DNA from: Lycocorax pyrrhopterus obiensis
Taxonomy: Eukaryota > Chordata > Aves > Passeriformes > Paradisaeidae
Direction of reading: 5' to 3'
Length of the DNA stretch: 64,000 bases
Assembly: GCA_014706295.1 (NCBI GenBank)
Contig: JACSVZ010000002.1
Coordinates: 136,200,682 to 136,264,681, forward strand
Position 1 is the first letter of the stretch, and the number at the start of each line of letters is the position of its first letter. Below, one piece after another: positions 25,985 to 39,266 of this stretch. A program made the translations under genes and the position numbers. The notes beneath the pieces were generated by a model that was not told the origin of the DNA, did no database searches, and was given only the letters and a program-made list of their open reading frames with translations.

Positions 25985-27535
25985 AAGGCAGGATTCAAAG
26001 AAGAGATCTGCTAGCAGTGAATGAGGCGAGTCAAGGATCACTTCAGAGAACTTGAGCATGTAAGTCTATGGGATGGACACCTTATACCCAAGGGTGATGA
26101 GAGGTGGCCAGTGTCATTGCAAGCCAACTCTAGCACTTTTAAATGTTATTTTTATCAGGGAAATCTCCAATTAATGGAAGAACGCAAATGTTTCACTCAT
26201 CTACTAAAAAGCTTGGAGGCAATTTAGATAACTACAGGCTGGTCGGCCTCACCACAGTCCCTGAGAAAATCAAAGAATTAATCCTTTTGAAATTCCTGGG
26301 TGCTTGGAAAAGAAAAATCTGGTTAGGAACAGCCATCATGAATTTATCAAGAACAAATAATTTCTGAAAAACTGAATTGCTTTCTATGGTATGTTTGGAT
26401 TTCTAGATAAGAGGAGAGCACTGGATGCCATTTCTTTAGTCTTTAGGATGCCTATTTCTATTCTGTCACAACAATATTTTTGTGTCCAGGTAGGTCTGTT
26501 GTTTGGATGCATGGACAATCAGATAGGAAAAGGAAAAAGGAAAAAAAAAACCAAACTATTTGAACTATTGGACCCAGGGTACTGGTTAATTGGTGATACT
26601 CCACCTAGATGCTGGCAACAAGGGCAGTGACACAGAGGTCTGTCCTGGGACTGATCCCATTTAATGTCTTTTTTAAAGACTTAGAGGAGTGTCAGTGTGC
26701 CCTTATCAAGTTTGCAGATGGCACCAAACTGGTAGGTGGACTAGTCACTGCGCTCAAGGACAGGAGTACCATCAAGGATGATCTAGACAGGCTGGATGAG
26801 GTGATCAACAGAAGCCACAGGTTGTCCTCAATGGGACATCCTGTGCCTGGCAAGAAAGAATCCCTGCCAGCATTACAGGGTAGGGTCTGATGGCCTGGAA
26901 AGCAGCTCTACTCAAAAGGCCCTGGGCGTCTTGCCAGACAGCAAGCTGATCATCACCCAGCAGTGTGCACTGGCAGCAAAGAGAGCCAAGAGCCTCCTGT
27001 GCTGTGTTAACAGATGTGCAGCCAGTCCATCAAGAGAAATTATTGTTTTTCTTTAGTCAGCTCTCATTAGGCTTCATCTAGGATACTATGTCTGATTTTT
27101 GGTTGCAAACAGAAAGAAATAAATAATCTAGGGAGAGTATAGTGGAAAGCCACTATGCTGGCCAGGGCACTATCCTTGTGAGGAGAGGCTGATTCAGTGT
27201 GGAGAAAGGATGACTATGGGGAAACCTCTTAGAAGACATTAAACATCTATGAGGAGGTCATCAAGATAAGAAACTATCTTTGCAGGGGTTCCTAATGGGA
27301 CAGAGACCATAGGCATAAGCTAAAAGAAGAAAGGTTCAGACAGTATATAAAAACTTCTAAGTAACTATCACAGGCAAGTAATGAGCACAGTCATTAATTA
27401 GTGCAGTTTGTCTAGAGAGTCTCCAGCCCTGAGCATCCTTGTTTGACTTTATGGCTGACCCTGCTTTGAGCTAGAGGTGGGACTAACAGCTTCTCATGGT
27501 TTATGTCATCCCAAATTATTGTATGATTCTCTGTA
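25985..27535 (+). mobile_element. Long, decayed CR1 LINE (ORF2 reverse transcriptase to 3' UTR), plus orientation
   Basis: Successive CR1 ORF2 landmarks in order: GTGTCATTGCAAGCCA; AACTACAGGCTGGTCGGCCT; then a reverse transcriptase block in the frame of 26609-26890, with VLGLIPFNVFFKDLE and FADGTKLVGG (the usual FADDT catalytic pair is changed to FADGT). The ORF2 end and the 3' UTR then run to TTGTATGATTCTCTGTATTT. Many stops and frameshifts and an A-rich insert at about 26524-26552. It is non-functional and about 1.5 kb. Confidence 0.88.
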
Positions 27536-30500
27536 TTTCCATACATAAGATTACAGAAATGCTGTAATACTCATTTTACTGTCAGGAATGAAACCTGTCC
27601 TTCACTTCTAGAACTACATGAAAGTTCTCTCGCAGCAGTTAAGTACGAAGCCTTAACTGCCCTGAACAACCTCACACAGAACCCCCTTGTGTAAGCCCAG
27701 ACCAGGGCCTTCAGTCCCAGCCTGAGTCATTTTGTAGGTAAAACGTGCAGTTTGCTTATATATTGCCTTTTAACACAATTTCTATGGGCTACAGAACAGC
27801 AGCAGCCAAGTATAATTTCAAATACTTTACCAGTGATTTCTACCTTCTTCAGTGGATATGACGAATTCTCACTTCAAATTCAGAGCAGCTTCCTAAGTAG
27901 TGCAGAACAGAGATAAGGTTTAGCTAATTCAAATGGCTTGTGTTATATGAATAGCTACCTTCACTTTTCTTCTCCTAATTACCTCTGTTACCTTGCAATC
28001 AGGTATACAAAAAAGAGGAAGAATTAATGAGGTTGCTCTTTTGCCCATTTAAAAATCTTCCATCAAATATGCATTATATTTTTCTAATGACTTAGTAAGA
28101 ATTTCAGTGTTTAAGCTTTAATTTCTTTATTTATCATACCCAGCTGCTAATGCTTTGATTGAAAAATGCTTGATGAATTTGAAGCTTATTTTGCTTTGAA
28201 TATAGAATTGCTTATATTTCAATTAGAAGACAATCAAAGGACAATAACTGAAATAAATAACTCAAAATTCTATGACAGTAAGGAAACCAGTATACAGTAC
28301 TCACATAGGGGTCCAAATAGTGAATAGAATGAAAAAAAAAATACAGTATGTATAGGTTTGCTTGTGCTGTGCCTGTGACAGCATGGTTCTGCTCTACATC
28401 TGCTACACTTGGACATGTCAAAGATACTAATTTGAGATTGGCTTTGAGCACACCATCTTCAAATAATTAAACTCTCAGTGAAATATATATGAAGTTTTTA
28501 AATACGGTGCAATAGTCTAGATAAGGATAGTAAATTTAGAATTCATTCACCGATTTACATAGATTTTTTAAAAAATAATGAAGTTTTTTTTGCCAAGGTC
28601 TTCATGAAGTTTGGAATGGCACTGAAGAGGACCACACATTTTCAGGAAAATGGGTCTTCCATTTACCAGTGTGAGAAAGGAGTCACTGAATGCTCTGATA
28701 ATTAGCCTGGTATATATGCGAAGAGAAACAAAGGATGACATTTGCATTTATTATCTTAATCTCTCTTCACTGTAATTTTGTTTTCTTCAAGAAAAAAATG
28801 TCTAAAGCAAAGGAGAAAAAAACCCAGCAATTTTTATGCTTCTATTCCAATATCCATAGTGTTAAATAATTTGAAATCCTTTTAAATCTGAGCAACACTG
28901 TCCTCAGTATCCAGAGGTTGTCTCTGTGCACACTGAAAAGATAAAGCATCAAGTTTCTTCAGAACTTTGGAGAAATGTTTCTTTCTCTCAAGAAGTGATA
29001 TTAACACCCAGAAAAGCCTCAAATAGAAACACGCTCAAAGTCTCAGTAAATGTATCCTCTATGTAGGGATAGGCTGCTGACCCTCTTGGAAGCAGAGTAA
29101 AGAGGATTTTGACTAGAGAAAAACATTTTTCTGAAAATTCATATAAAGTCATGCTGGACTCTGCTTGGGTACTTCTATTACAAGTATGACCATAGAACAA
29201 GACTCAGAAAAATGTTATTCTCTGTTAATGGCACACCAGTTGGTAGGAGAAAATTATAAAGTTATATAGAAAACACTTCACAATTGTATTATGTGCGTTT
29301 AAAATGAGCTGTTTAAGATTATTGGTATGGTAGTTCTCATTTGAGAATAAAGACCGCCAAGTGCAGTGCATTCGAAGTACAAAACAGTGACTTCTAGCTG
29401 AAAAAAGCTAGGTAAATTTCCTACTGTGCTTAAAGCCAGCAAGGCACTCTTTTTTAGCTGGCTTTTTAGTGTTTCTGCTTGGGGAAGATTGACATCCTGT
29501 TCAAGTATGGTCAACGTCTTCATTCCTTCATCACAGGGGCAAGGATTATTTCAGTCTGATCAACATGTGGCATTATAATAATCTGACTGCTATTGTACTT
29601 GTGTCCAAGTTAGCGTCACAGATGCTTTCTGTTAAAATCGGTGATTAGTATTTGGTTTTTTCCCCTTTCCTTTATCTATTTCGCATGCAAATATTCTTTA
29701 CATACATGGCACCTTAAACAAGAAGGGCTGAGCCTGACCCTTAAGTATACTTCTACTGATTTTTTGTCTGCTTATAACTTTTTTCTCAATAAAATGTAAA
29801 GTTGCTACCAAAAAAAAATCTTCTATTATCTGTTTTCATTTTTGCACTTTATTTAAATTTCCAGAAATCTAGTAATTGCTATACCTTACCCTACGTGACT
29901 AAGTAGGCAAGACTTGAGAGTAAACTACTCGGTAGGGAAATAAGAGACATTCTTGTCTAACAGATGTTGCAATGATAACCTCCTTCTACTCTTTCAAAGT
30001 GTTGAAGCTTTAAAGGATATTTTTAGACAAGATGGCTATTTTGTTTGAAGTAGGTCAAGCTCTTGTATGTTCTTTTCATATGGCACAATCAAGAACTGGG
30101 GAGCTTCCAGTACAGAGCAGTAGCCAAGCAGCTAAAGAAGTTTTATCTTTGATCACTTCAACTGGAACCATAACAGCCAAGGACTAAAATATGTCACATA
30201 GGAAATAAATTTCTGTTAACATGAGGTAGAGGTTCTACGTAACATTTGGGCTGCACAGCCACTTTCCAAGATGGACAAGACCTTAGTCAGTGTCTTAAAA
30301 AAGACTGTTTGCCTGAATTCCCAGAGTAGGAATATTATTATCAAAAAAAGATTTATTGCCAATAAATGCTTTCAAATTTCCAGCAGAAAGTTAGCATTTA
30401 ATTATTCTGAAACATAATTATATGGTGATTTGACACACCATGAAATACCACCTAGTAAAATGTAATATGGCAATGAATGATTTTAAACGGAAAGTTAAAA

Positions 30501-33227
30501 CCATTATTGGTTTAAAGCAGCAGAAGTTCTGACAGATCTGTATATTTGAAATGGTGGCTAACTTCTAGCATATAATTCCCTCTGGTTTGGGTATCAAATA
30601 CAAATATATACAGTGACAAGTTAGCTCACTTTTCCTTGCACTAGGCTGCTCTTTTTTATGATTGCACATTCAGTTGTACAGATAGTAGAGCAAAATTTCG
30701 TAACCCAGGGTGATATAATCAAAGTAGTATCATTGTGTTCCTCTTAATTTCATTATAAAATCTATAAAATCTTCAAAACTTACACGGGGAAAAAAAACCT
30801 AAAAACCAACAAACTCTATAGCAATGAAAACAGAAAGTAAGCTATTTTGACTTCAGTTACTCAAGTAGAGAAACACTTCCATTATGGTTTTTTTTTATTG
30901 TCTGGGCTTCATGCCTTAATCTCAGCTATTTAATATTCTCCATTTCCTTCTTTCCAGCCTGAATGTCATTCTGCTGGTCAAACCTAGCAGGTATCCTTCC
31001 TCTTTGCTTACACAGCCTCACCCCACAGTGACCTGTACTATGTGCCCTGCAATGGAAGACAGATTCGCAGTAGAATTATGGCACTTAGTACTAAAAATTA
31101 ACAGCAGTCCAGATATAGTTATACTGTATAACTAGGACTAAGAGACCTGGGAACAACAACCAGAACGTGCAGCATTTTGAGCTTACATTCTGCAAAGTGG
31201 TGCAGCCTCACAGCCGCCAGTGAAGTGTTTGGGTTCATTGAAAGGATATTTTGCCTTTCCTAAGAATTTTCAGTGTTCCCTTACATGAAAAAATATTTGG
31301 CATATAACTGTATAAATATGAACTATAGCCATTATACGGGATTTTATATCCAATCTATGCATTGCACACTTGATTGCTGCAAAGGAAATATCCTGCAACA
31401 AGGATAATTCAATACTTTTTTAAATAAATGAGACTGTCATTGTTTAGCTCAAAAGATTTTAAATCAGGAACTATAGGAGATTTCTGAAGAAATGCAGTAA
31501 AATATAGATTCTCAGAGTTGCTTACCTCTTTTTTTTGTGCATTTGAAAATGACTTTTACACTTTCCTTTAAAGTTTGATGTTTCTGAGATAAATAAAAAC
31601 TAGTAAATATCAGTTTTAGCATCCATATAGAAACATGGATTTTAGCCTCATTCTTTTTTCAGGTTTCAGTTGCCGATATTCCCTTAAAAAGAAGGATAAG
31701 ATAGTTCATGCCTTTGTAAAAATAGTTTAGTTTTTTGTCAGTACTATTATTCTTAATCAGAGTTACAACTTACCTGTATAAAGCTGTCCTCAGGGAGTAT
31801 GGGTCAAGAAGGTATTTTTTTGCATTGAGCCACAGTGGTAAACTAATATTTACCAAATTTCCCAAATTATTAAACTGAGTAACCCACAGCACTTCTCCTT
31901 TAGCATCTTAGCATTTCAAAAGTTCACTTTGGATTTTTAATTTCCACTATCCATTTTCTGCTCTAAGATTTTTTTCATGTTTTGTGTTGGATTTAATAAA
32001 GTTGGATTTTCATTTTCCGAAAATTTATTTCAACATGACAAGAATACCAGATATTTTGATACTATAGTAATACTCTAATAATAAACTAAGTAATATGGAA
32101 TATAGGTGGGTTTTTTCATCTGTCTTTCTGCCTGCCTTACTGCTCCCTCTCCAGAGTTTCTCAGCACTTAAGAGATATTCACCAATTCTTTTCATATATT
32201 TTTACTAGTATGTAATTCTTAAAAAAATAAAAGGTCCTTTTATAAAAGTCCTTTTTCAAAGTTTCTGAATCAATATAATTTTGTCTATAGTTTCAATATA
32301 AATTTTTTTGCTAATATTAATCTTTCAGGAAAGGTCCTGCACATTGGTATGTTTTGTAGTTATGTGCACTGTGATGACACTGAGTGACTGTATTTTCAGC
32401 AGGCGTTTGATCAAACTGAACCCTTGCCTGTCCGATGAATTCTGTATAATGCAGCAAAAAGAAAAAAAAATAGTGCAAATCAAAGTTTTTAAAAATTAGA
32501 GGTGAGAGTATTACAAACTCTCATAATATATAATATCTCAAACTCTCAAAATTTCATAGACAGGAAAGCAGCATGGTAAAAATAGTTGTACAAATTACAG
32601 CCTTACATAAGCCTGAGCTGTTTTTTACTGACATTCTGAAAACATGCCGATAAAGTAATCTAAAAATTTATTTCCTCAAGTTGATTAAACAGAGGAAAGT
32701 TAAACAATAGGAAGTATTTTGCAGAATAATTTCAGATTATAATTAAATGCATGGCAGAGTCCATCTTTGAAGATTGTATATGTTTGATGACCATTATCTA
32801 CCACAGCTAAGAGAATGTTTTGAGAAATTATAAACCAAACACAAAATATGAAATTACTTTTAGTCTTATTTGATATTTTCTTCTTTGGGAAGTAGTCAGG
32901 GTAGAAGGAACAAGAGTGTTTGCATTTCTAATTCTATAAGGCAGAACATAATACTCTATTTTGTCAGAATGCAGCTTATTATTATTTGAAGACTGCCTAA
33001 GTATTTAAAGTGATCTCAAGAAAATGCCAAATGTATAGCCAATTCTACTGAGTTTGTAAACCAAAATAAATTGGTACCTCAAGCCAACCTTCAAAGATAG
33101 ATCTACGAGTCTTAGAAAACATAACTTGTTCCTCATTAGGAAGGTTTGTCTCTAGCATCAGAGTAGGGAAGGATCCCACCATTTTTTTGTCAAGAGGTGT
33201 GCGGCGGAGCTATAATACCTCTTTTTC
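27536..33227. other. Repeat-poor intergenic stretch of about 5.7 kb
   Basis: AT-rich sequence with no recognisable gene, CR1 or LTR. All open frames are under 80 codons and featureless. Confidence 0.6.
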
Positions 33228-33620
33228 ATAGAATTAAAGAATATTTGAGGTTGGAAGACACTTCGAGAGGGCATCTTGTTCAGTCTCTCTGCTCAAGCAG
33301 ACACATATATAGCAGGCTGCCCAGGATCACATCAAAATGGCTTTGGAATATCTTCAAGGACCTAGTACGGCCTCACTGAGCAACCTATTCGGTTGCTCTC
33401 AAAATCTTTCAATTTTCATGATCAAAGAGAACCTCTTTTGTTTCAATTTGTACCTCTTCCCTGTTACTGGACACCACAGAGAAGAGCCTTGCTCTGTTGT
33501 CTTCACAGAATCCCTGTAGGAATTTATACACATTAAGATCCCCAGAGCCTTCTCTTGTCCAGGCTGAACAGTCCCAGTTCTCTCAGCCTTTCAATATATG
33601 AGACATCCCCATCTAAGATT
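33228..33620 (-). mobile_element. CR1 LINE 3' fragment, minus orientation
   Basis: It starts with CATAGAATTAAAGAATATTTGAGGTTGGAAG (split here as the inverted terminus CATAGAATTAAAG and GAGGTTGGAAG). It then runs through the inverted 3' UTR to TCCAGGCTGAACAGTCCCAG and CTCAGCCTTTCAATATATGA. 5' truncated. Confidence 0.87.
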
Positions 33621-34639
33621 GATGAAGTGCTTAGGACTTTTGCTTGATTCTTTTTCTAACGCATGAGAAGAACATGTACACAAAGACATCCAAATGAGTG
33701 GAAATCTTAGTTTGCCTCTGACTCTCAGAAGAGTGTACTGAAACCCTGACTTGTTATATTAGATACAGCTTAAAAATTTCTAGGGCAATTAATACTGCTG
33801 ATAAAGATTTGACTGAATTCAAGGAAAAGTACATAGGATTATGATTCGTATGTACAAGTGAGGCCACAGACTGGAATTTTTCACTGTTTCTAGACACTTC
33901 TATCTCTGCGTTTGTAAATTATTTCATCACTTTCATGATAAAACTGTGTAGGCTATAATTTTGTTCACTAGAAAAGTTTCCACAGATGTGAAGTTTTATT
34001 TGTGAGCTTCTAGTGAGTGCGCTATCTTATTGAAATTCACATCCATAACATGCAAACAAACAAGCTCCAAAATACCGCTCATAATTGATTTACTTTAAAA
34101 TAAATTGATCAATTTTTTTTTCCTGCACACGTACTTTTCTCTCACTGTCTGAGATAGTGATAATGACAAGAACTCAAAGCTATATTTATGGAATCAAAAA
34201 GAAAATTTACCATCAAGTTATCTTTTAATTGCTTAATTTCTGGTGCAGTTTCATCCCAGGTCAGATGGCACTTTCCTAAATTCCAGGACTTTTTTAGGGG
34301 ATAAATTAGTCAAGAATTCCCAAAACATATCTGGAAAACATTGTCCTGATTTGTGTGGGAAGAGTTTAACTTAAGAATAGGTCACAGTACCTCTTAATTT
34401 ACTGATACAGGCATAGCTCTTGAAATTGAACTAATCCCACCTATCTAAAACTATAACATATAGAAGATAATAACTAGATTGTTTTCATTTGCTTTTTCAT
34501 GTTTTGACTTTACACTTTCAATTATTTAATCATTAGCTGTAGAAATTATATTTTTAATGGGAAATGGAAGCTTAAGTTTTTGCTTAATGACGTGCTGTGG
34601 TAAAGTGCTGAAGTTAAAATGATCAAAGGGCTTCTCCCC
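33621..34639. other. Intergenic, nothing recognised
   Basis: AT-rich unique sequence with no feature seen. Confidence 0.6.
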
Positions 34640-34930
34640 AGGGTGTGTGGTTCTGTTGGTTTGGTGTGTTCTGGTTTGGGTTTCCCGGTTGGCTGCTGGC
34701 CTTGGCCCCTTGCCACTCCCCTGGGGCTCTCCCATTGGTCCCTGCTCCCTGATCCCGCCTTTCCCCCGGCCCGAGAAAAACCCTGAGTGACCCATTGTCC
34801 TCGGATTTGCTTGCCTGCCCTTTGGGAGTGAAGGTGTAATAAGCTTGCCTCTCGGAATGAAGGAAAAGCAAATTCCCTTCCTGTCTCTTTGTTACTGATC
34901 TACGATACTGAACCGGCCTGTGCATTCATG
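34640..34930 (+). mobile_element. GC-rich LTR-like insert (probable endogenous retrovirus LTR fragment)
   Basis: A sharp island of higher GC, unlike its surroundings, begins GTGTGTGGTTCTGTTGG. It has a C-rich promoter-like middle with CCGGCCCGAGAAAAACCC, then GGTGTAATAAGCTTGCC, and ends in CTTCCTGTCTCTTTGTTACT. This layout (G/T-rich U3, AATAA-type signal, pyrimidine-rich end) is typical of avian ERV LTRs. No TG/CA ends or target duplication could be fixed, and no gag/pol/env sequence is present. Family unassigned. Confidence 0.45.
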
Positions 34931-35379
34931 GAGCCAGGCAGGAACGGTGTTAACATGCTTTGCCTAATGATTGTTTAGAATGATGTTTAACAAACTCACC
35001 AATTCTTCTCAGACTGATGAAACTAACAGGTTTAGAAACAATGAGATATGGTCATCTGGCCACAGGATAAACTTAGCTGACTAGTTGGAATGGAGTAACA
35101 TGCAAACAACTCCCACATGGCATCAGTACTGGTTTCAAAGATTAGTCCTTTTCCCTATCTAAAAGTGAAGTAAATTCTTATGCAGTATCCTTTTGGTGAA
35201 GAGAATTCTTTACATCTAAGAAAATCTTATAAGAGCTCTAAAGACCATAATGTTGGTGAACATTTCCATGGCATGTAGCACGCTATACGATGGCTGGAGT
35301 TCTATTCAGTGTGGCTGAACAGGAGTCAATTTAGGATTCCAAGCAACTGAAGACACATAAGATTACAGTTACCCCTGGT
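34931..35379. other. Intergenic, possibly further retroelement sequence
   Basis: Nothing firmly recognised. It is slightly less AT-rich than average and lies between an LTR-like insert and a CR1, so it could be old repeat sequence. Confidence 0.4.
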
Positions 35380-36745
35380 TACACAGGACATGGAGAAGGC
35401 TGAGGTACTCAACAATGTTTTTGCCTCAGTCTTCACCAGCAAATGCTCCAACCACACCACCCAAGGAAGGAAAAGGCAGGAACTAGCCTGCAAGAATGTA
35501 GAATTGTAGGAGATCAGTCTTGAGAACATCTAAGAAACTAGAAGGTACAAAAATCCATGAGACCTGATGAGATGCATCAGTGGTCCTGAGAAAAGTGGGG
35601 AATGAACTTGCTAAGGTATTATCCATCATATTTGAGAAGTCATGGCAGTTTGGTGAAGTTCTGGCTGGCTGGAGAAGGAGAAATATAACCCTCATTTTTA
35701 AAAAGGGGAAAAGGAAGATACAGGTAACTACAGGCCAGTCAGCCTTGCTTCTGTGCCCAGCAAGATCATGGAGCAGATCCTCCTGGATCCTCCATGAGAA
35801 GGTACATAGAAAATTAGGAGGTGATTGGTGACAACCACCATGGCTTCAATAAGACAAAATCATGCCTGACAAATTTGGTGACCTTGTATGATGGGTAGAT
35901 CCTTACAGTAATGGTAGATAAGGGAAGAGCAACAGATGTCATCTACCTGGCCTTGTGCAAAGCATTTGACACTTTTCCACATGACGTTCTTGTCTCTAAG
36001 CTGGACACACATGGGTTTGACAAATGGACCACTTGGTGGTAAAAGGATGGTGTCACTCAGTGGCTCAGTGTCCAAGTGGAGACCAGTGATGAGTGGTATT
36101 CCTTAGGACCCGGTGCTGTTCAAAATCTTTGTTGGTGACATGGACAGGGGGATTGAATGCACTCCCAGCAAAAACAGTGTGGCCAGCAAGTCAGCAGAGG
36201 TGATTCTCCTCTACTCTGCTCTTGTGAGACTCTTCCTGGAATTCTGTGTCCAGCTCTGGGACCCCTTAACATAAGAAGGAATTGGACATGCTGGAGTGAG
36301 TCCTGAGGAGGGACATGACAATGATCAGAGGGCTAGAACATCTCTCCTATGAAAATACGCTGGAAGAGTTGGGTTTCTTTAATCTGAAGAAGTGAAGGCT
36401 TCAGGAAGACCTTATAACATCTTTCCAGTATGTAAAAGGGGCCTACATGAGATCTGGAAAGGGTCTTTTACAAGGATAAGTAATGATAGAACAAGGTGTA
36501 ATGGCTTTAAACTAGGGTAGGTTTAGACTAGATATTAGAAAAAATTCTTTACTGTGAGGGTGGGGCATTGGAACACGTTGCCCAGAGAAGTTGTAGATGC
36601 CCCACCCCTGAACACGTCAAGGCCAGGCTGGATGGGCCTTTGAGCAACCTGATCTAGTGGAAGGCCAAGGGCACAGGGAGTGGAGTAAGGTGATCTTTAA
36701 TGTCCCTTCAAACCCAAACATTCTATGATGCTACCCTATGATTAT
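35380..36745 (+). mobile_element. Long CR1 LINE (ORF2 to 3' end) with internal deletion, plus orientation
   Basis: CR1 ORF2 landmarks in order: a block translating as [17 protein letters not shown] near 35395; a reverse transcriptase start near TTCTGGCTGGCTGGAGAAGG; AACTACAGGCCAGTCAGCCT; and ACAGATGTCATCTACCTGGC. Around 36165-36215 the sequence jumps from the catalytic region to the later segment CTCCTCTACTCTGCTCTTGT, which indicates an internal deletion. It ends with the 3' UTR and ATTCTATGATGCTACCCTAT. It carries many disabling changes. Confidence 0.92.
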
Positions 36746-39238
36746 CTATCCTCTTTTTCTTTATAGCACTTGGTTCAATAAACAGTGTTTAAATGAATTT
36801 GGAATCTGAATGCCTTTCTTACTGAGGTCATGATGAATATTAACACTGGTACATTGCAATAGTTTAAGCCTGATCTCTGGATTTGGTCAGCTGCATTCTT
36901 GATTGGTCTACAGCAGTGTACATCCATTGTAATGTGGTAGTAAGATGCAAGTTTATGAACAAGAAAAGTTAATGCATAAGATACTGTTTGATGGCTCCAC
37001 ATCAAATACGTGTTTTTGGCTGTTGTCATATTTTTCCCAATTACATGTCAAAAGAATGTACTTCACATTAAATTCTTCATATTCTTTTGTCATTGTACTG
37101 CAGTTAAATGACTTAATTTGACCAACTATATGATGGTTTTTTATAGATTTGAGTAGCTATTAAGGATTCATTTATAAGTTGTGAATAATAACAGCCTTGT
37201 GAGAATTAGCTTACAATATTGCCTATGAATATGTATGCATTATTGCAATATTCATCCTTCAAAAGGCTTGAGAGGCGGAATGGTACAAATAAAGCACACA
37301 GTAAGTGCTAAATTCATAAAAGGTTATTTTTGTAATTTCTATGTAAATAGACTGCTCTCTGTGGAGAAAATGTGTGGAACAAGGATGGATGACGGAATGC
37401 AAAGTATCTGTTCATGACTAATATCCTGGGGTCAAAGGATTTTTAAAGTAATTACCTTCACAGTTGCAGGGCAACAGTCAGCCCTTGGCTATGTTAATGG
37501 AAATATTCCCACACACTGGAAATTTGGGTGGTGGGATCTGCTCAAAATTGAGGTAGATTTTAAATTGATAAGTCTGTATTTCAATAAATTTCACAGATTC
37601 AATTTGGATTTTTATTTCTTGTCACTTTTTTTGAAGAATAGGGTAGATGATGCATAACCATGTTCAAATTTATGTATGATTAAGAGGGCCTGAATTTATA
37701 TGTGTATGTGTGAATAAGGGGAGTATAAATTTACAAGCCAGAAGATGTCCTTGGAAGGGCAGTTACTTCTTTTTGTATTAGCCATCTCTAGATCATATGA
37801 TCACCAGAAACTCTTGTTATAAATAAAAATTATTAAAAGTGGTTAATGTAAATTATACTATTACATTTAGGAACTAAACATCACTCATTTTCTTCCCTGT
37901 CATTCAACATCAAAGCTTTAAGGATCCTCATATTTATTAGAAATACTATCACTTTCAATTTCAATGTGCTAAATCTCTTGGAATCACAGGTTCTTAGATT
38001 TTGACTCTGACATTGTAGCTTGAATTAGCTCTCCACATTTTCCAAAGTAGAAACTCTATGCTATTTGTGTTTAAATAATCCATTGGTAGTTTGTTCGGTT
38101 TTTATAAAATCCTGTTACTACTTGGAAGTCTCAATTCTTCCAAAGGGCAACCCTGTCTAACTTTTCTCTTCACAAAACCCAATTCCTGGAGTACATGACT
38201 TCAGTGAGTCCTTCCTGGACTTCCTCTACTTAGCTATCTTCTGAAAATATCTGACTTTACACAGATGCACTAAGCTCTGTCAATGCTGTGGGATAGTCTC
38301 TTTAAGACTATTTTATAAATGTGGCCATATCATAGTACCATATTAGACTATTATAATAGGTAAAGCTGAGATTATGAATAAGGTACCAAATTCCAGTGTA
38401 TCTAAATCTAGGCAAATGTCATAGGGTTGCTCAGATATATTGCTGAAAGATGCAACTATCCATTAACTATTTGTATTATATATTAAGACTGAAGTGAGGC
38501 TATGTTTACATGGCTTTGAGAGACTTCTGTAGTTTCAGTGAGTAAAGAGTATTAAAGAGTATGTTTCATGGATACAGGAGAAATATTTAAAGTCTGAAGG
38601 GTTTGAAGGGCTGTATTCAGTATTTTAAGAACTTTCTGGCAATATCTTTTATTCACTGGAAATGATTTTTAAGAATGTATGAAAGCACCAGATGACTGAA
38701 AAATTAAGAAAATTATATTCAAAAGGAGTTGAGGGAATGAACTTGGTAAGTTTATGGTGAGTAGGTCAGGACTGATCATAGACTAGCAAATGAGAAAGCT
38801 GTAAATTTGTCAAAAGAAGTCACATAAATATATAAGAGCCAGACATATAAGATAGATAAAACATTACCCACAAACTCTCATGAACATCTTTTTATTGTAA
38901 AGGACATGAGAGTTACAGTACTTGATTGGAACAAGAAAAGAGGAGGAAGAATATTAATCAAAGTAACTGCTTTAACTGCACCACTGTGATGTGTTTATAA
39001 TGGTGGGTGCAGAGTAGAATTGATGTTAGAAATATTTGTGTGTAAAAATTCTTAGCAAAACCTGAGAAAATGGTCAAGAGTTTGAAGAATTTAATAAAAC
39101 TTATGACTTGGACAGAGCAATGGTATATAAAATTCCCAGTTGAAAATGACAAGGCCACTCATAAATTGTGCTAGAACAAAACCTTGCAAAATACAAAGCA
39201 GTGTCTGGACAAAATCTGTCTATTGTAAGCTCATAGTT

Positions 39239-39266
39239 GTTTTTTGTTTTGTTTTGTTTTGTTTTA
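39239..39266. repeat. (GTTTT)n microsatellite
   Basis: Four to five tandem GTTTT units in a T-rich context. Likely length-variable. Confidence 0.9.

Noticed and set aside
34526..34925. Two overlapping minus-strand ORFs of 89 and 100 codons
   Set aside because: They read antisense through the GC-rich LTR-like insert, where stop codons are rare because of base composition.
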